Of a stretch of 7,987 nucleotides of DNA, positions 6,360-7,987 are shown in pieces. Origin of the DNA: Thermoplasmata archaeon (GTDB lineage: Archaea; Thermoplasmatota; Thermoplasmata; Thermoplasmatales; Thermoplasmataceae); the NCBI GenBank assembly GCA_021802365.1, contig JAKAAJ010000053.1, positions 1-7,987 of the forward strand, written 5' to 3'. Position 1 is the stretch's first letter. Every line of letters begins with the position of its first letter. Below the pieces are notes generated by a model, which ran no database searches, was not told where the DNA came from, and saw only the letters and a program-made list of their open reading frames with translations. The translations under genes and the position numbers were made by a program.

Positions 6360-6368
6360 TATAATAAA
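6360..6368 (-). promoter_or_regulatory. TATA box of the flippase gene, leaderless TTG start
   Basis: The minus strand reads TTTATTATA, centred 26 bases upstream of the TTG at 6338, inside the 46-base gap after the MarR gene. The spacing predicts a transcript whose first codon is TTG. An ATG in the gap (6359) opens only a two-codon frame ending in TAG. Confidence 0.58.
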
Positions 6369-6384
6369 TAAATTGCGGGAATTA

Positions 6385-6879
6385 TTAGTGGGCAGGTTCC
6401 TCAGCTACATGTGCAGAAGCATTGGATGTTTTGCAGGCATTGAACCTTTCAATTGCCTTCTTTTCAACCATTGTGAGCTTCTCAAGAAGCATATCCTTCT
6501 CTTCATCGGAAAGTATGTCAAGTGTTTCATCCACATACTTCTTATGAACCTCTTTTACTGCATTATACAGTTTCGTCCCTTCTTGAGTGGATTCTATGGT
6601 AACTACCCTTCTGTCGTTTGAGCTGCGTACCCTTCTGACAAGGTTCTTGGCCTCCAGCCTGTCCACCAGGCTGGTAACCCAGCCCTGTGTTATAACATTC
6701 AGATCCGCTATCCTTATCATTGGCAAACTGCCGTAGGTATTCAGGGTCTTCAGGACCTTGAATTCCATTATGCTGACACCGGAATCTGATAGCCGGTTCT
6801 CACCGATCTTGCTCCAGTATGTGTGTATTGAGTTTATTGCTTTCCATATTTTAAGGCTCCTTGTTTCCGTTTCGTTCAT
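6385..6879 (-). CDS. MarR-family transcriptional regulator
   Basis: This 164-residue protein has the MarR plan. An N-terminal helix pair (about 8-30) is followed by a winged helix (about 38-97): the recognition helix region reads VITQGWVTSLVDRLEAKNLV, and the wing contains SSNDRRVVTI (about 86-95), the D-x-R-type wing seen across MarR proteins. A C-terminal dimerisation helix pair (about 99-147) is followed by a short disordered tail. MarR dimers usually repress efflux genes and release DNA on binding aromatic or phenolic ligands. Here the gene overlaps the end of the exporter gene by four bases (ATGA), and its Shine-Dalgarno sequence lies inside the exporter's last codons, so the two are co-transcribed and probably translationally coupled. 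The likely target is the promoter of this operon, outside the window. The single Cys148 is in the tail and is not an obvious redox sensor. Confidence 0.9.
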   Translation of the reverse strand: MNETETRSLKIWKAINSIHTYWSKIGENRLSDSGVSIMEFKVLKTLNTYGSLPMIRIADLNVITQGWVTSLVDRLEAKNLVRRVRSSNDRRVVTIESTQEGTKLYNAVKEVHKKYVDETLDILSDEEKDMLLEKLTMVEKKAIERFNACKTSNASAHVAEEPAH

Positions 6880-7987
6880 TTTTTCACCTCACTTGTGTTT
6901 CTGACAATTGGCTTAGCTTTATCCGGGTATCCTTTACTTACAGAATCTTCTGAAATGTTGATGCCCTCAGATGATTTGTTCGTTTCCTTTCCAACATAGT
7001 CAGCGTCTGCATGGGCATATTTCTTCCCACGAAGTGCTGAGACGATGGCTGCAACAAATGAAATAACTATTCCAACGTAGAAAGCCACATGCAGGGAATC
7101 AATAAATGCAGGTGCTAGGGCATTGGGGAACCAGCTGTGACCTGTGATGATTGTGTATACACCCGCTGACTTTAATCCTGAAATAAGGGAGGTTGATGTT
7201 ATCAGGGAAGTCATTGGGTTAAGCCCAAGGAATGCCGAAAAGAGAGCCACAGTTGGGGGAGTGGAGTGAAATATTGTATTCAGAGACGAGCTGAGAGAAG
7301 ATGGCAAAGACAGTTTTGAAACCGCAGACGAAAGAGAACCTGGAAGATCAGCATGGAGATTCAGAAGCACAATTGTGAAAAACATTCCAAGGCTGGCTGT
7401 CATTCCTGCGTTCATCAATGTGGATCGCATGCCTGATGCAGATCCTCTTGCATCAGAGGGGACCGAATTCATTATAGCCGCAGTATTTGGAGATGCGAAC
7501 ATTCCATTTCCTATCCCCATGAAAAACAAGGCAAGAGCGAATTCCGGATAAGAGAAATTGAAAGGCATAATTGCCAGTACAATAAACATGGAACCCACGA
7601 TTACCATCCCTGCAGTTGCAAGTGTTCTGGCACCATGTTTGTCAGATATTATTCCGGAAATTGGTCCCATTACAAGGAATCCCATGGTCATCGGTACCAT
7701 GAATATGCCTGCCCAGAGTGGTGTCACGCTATAAGCATACCCATGCAGCGGCAGATATATGCCCTGTAAAAGGATGATCAGCATAAGCATAACACCACCT
7801 CTGCCTATTGCACTTAGAAGTGAGGCAAAATTACCGGCAGCAAATGCCCGTATCTTGAAGAGTTCCATTCGAAACATGGGCTGCTTTACCTTTGTCTCAA
7901 CCCATGGGAATAATCCAATAAGGACAAGCCCGATCACAAGTGCTGCTATAACAAGAGGATTGCTCCATCCCATTGTAGATCCATTGT
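6876..7987 (-). CDS. Drug exporter of the major facilitator superfamily (DHA2, EmrB/QacA-like), N-terminus cut by window edge
   Basis: The frame is open to the right edge, so the 369 visible residues are only the C-terminal part; the ATG at 7973 is internal, in a membrane segment. About seven membrane segments remain. The fragment carries family features: PMFRMELFKIRAFAAGNF before a long segment ending in LLQGIYL, WAGIFMVPMTMGF, GPISGIISDKHGARTL, and MGIGNGMFASPNTAAIMNSVP followed by RGSASGMRSTLMNAG. A long Ser-rich outside loop before the last segment is typical of 14-segment DHA2 pumps. A charged tail of about 45 residues follows. The family expels drugs or other toxic compounds by proton exchange; the substrate is not predictable. 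It is first in an operon with the MarR gene, overlapping it by four bases. A non-drug substrate is possible. Confidence 0.85.
   Translation of the reverse strand, partial: NGSTMGWSNPLVIAALVIGLVLIGLFPWVETKVKQPMFRMELFKIRAFAAGNFASLLSAIGRGGVMLMLIILLQGIYLPLHGYAYSVTPLWAGIFMVPMTMGFLVMGPISGIISDKHGARTLATAGMVIVGSMFIVLAIMPFNFSYPEFALALFFMGIGNGMFASPNTAAIMNSVPSDARGSASGMRSTLMNAGMTASLGMFFTIVLLNLHADLPGSLSSAVSKLSLPSSLSSSLNTIFHSTPPTVALFSAFLGLNPMTSLITSTSLISGLKSAGVYTIITGHSWFPNALAPAFIDSLHVAFYVGIVISFVAAIVSALRGKKYAHADADYVGKETNKSSEGINISEDSVSKGYPDKAKPIVRNTSEVKK
6884..6890 (-). promoter_or_regulatory. Shine-Dalgarno site of the MarR gene
   Basis: GAGGTGA on the minus strand lies four bases before the ATG at 6879, complementary to the conserved archaeal 16S rRNA 3' end. 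It lies within the last codons of the exporter gene. It supports the ATG at 6879 and contrasts with the first-in-transcript genes here, which lack such sites. Confidence 0.7.

Noticed and set aside
7973..7987. ATG at 7973 as the true start of the exporter
   Set aside because: The frame stays open upstream to the window edge, and the visible part is only the C-terminal half of a 14-segment family, so this Met is internal.

Overview
The window looks like chromosomal DNA from an archaeon, most likely a member of the Thermoplasmatales or a close relative. The basis is indirect: arginine is written mostly as AGG/AGA and isoleucine often as ATA, the intergenic regions are A/T-rich, most genes have an AT-rich TATA-like box about 21-29 bases upstream of a start codon with no leader, and the protein set (secreted YVTN-type beta-propeller, archaeal double-HTH regulator, PH-like/zinc-ribbon protein) fits. 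No rRNA or tRNA gene is present to settle the taxon.

Layout, left to right. (1) 1-833, minus: N-terminal part of a secreted beta-propeller protein, cut by the left edge. (2) 834-1172: an AT-rich intergenic stretch with promoter elements, several inverted repeats and a possible terminator. (3) 1173-1370, minus: a 65-residue protein with two membrane segments, divergent from (4) 1481-2395, plus: a regulator with two helix-turn-helix units, whose TATA box is bracketed by an inverted repeat. (5) 2416-3057, minus: a PH/GRAM-like domain protein ending in a zinc ribbon, convergent with the regulator. (6) 3125-4630, minus: a membrane-bound processive-type family 2 glycosyltransferase. (7) 4773-6338, minus: a polysaccharide/lipid-linked oligosaccharide flippase. 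(8) 6385-6879 and 6876-7987, minus: a MarR-type repressor translationally coupled to an EmrB/QacA-like (DHA2) drug exporter, which is cut by the right edge.

How the genes may fit together. The glycosyltransferase and flippase are neighbours on one strand, and together suggest synthesis and export of a cell-surface glycan, a component known to matter for wall-less acidophilic archaea. Each has its own upstream region, so co-transcription is not assured. The exporter and MarR protein form a compact two-gene unit, probably an autoregulated efflux module. The regulator and the small membrane protein share a divergent promoter region. The PH/zinc-ribbon protein has no evident functional partner here.

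I see no CRISPR array, transposon, toxin-antitoxin pair or defence cassette. The less ordinary signals are: leaderless-looking genes that start with TTG, an 18-base palindromic element shared by two intergenic regions, the inverted repeat around the regulator's TATA box, and the tandem HTH-sensor architecture of that regulator.
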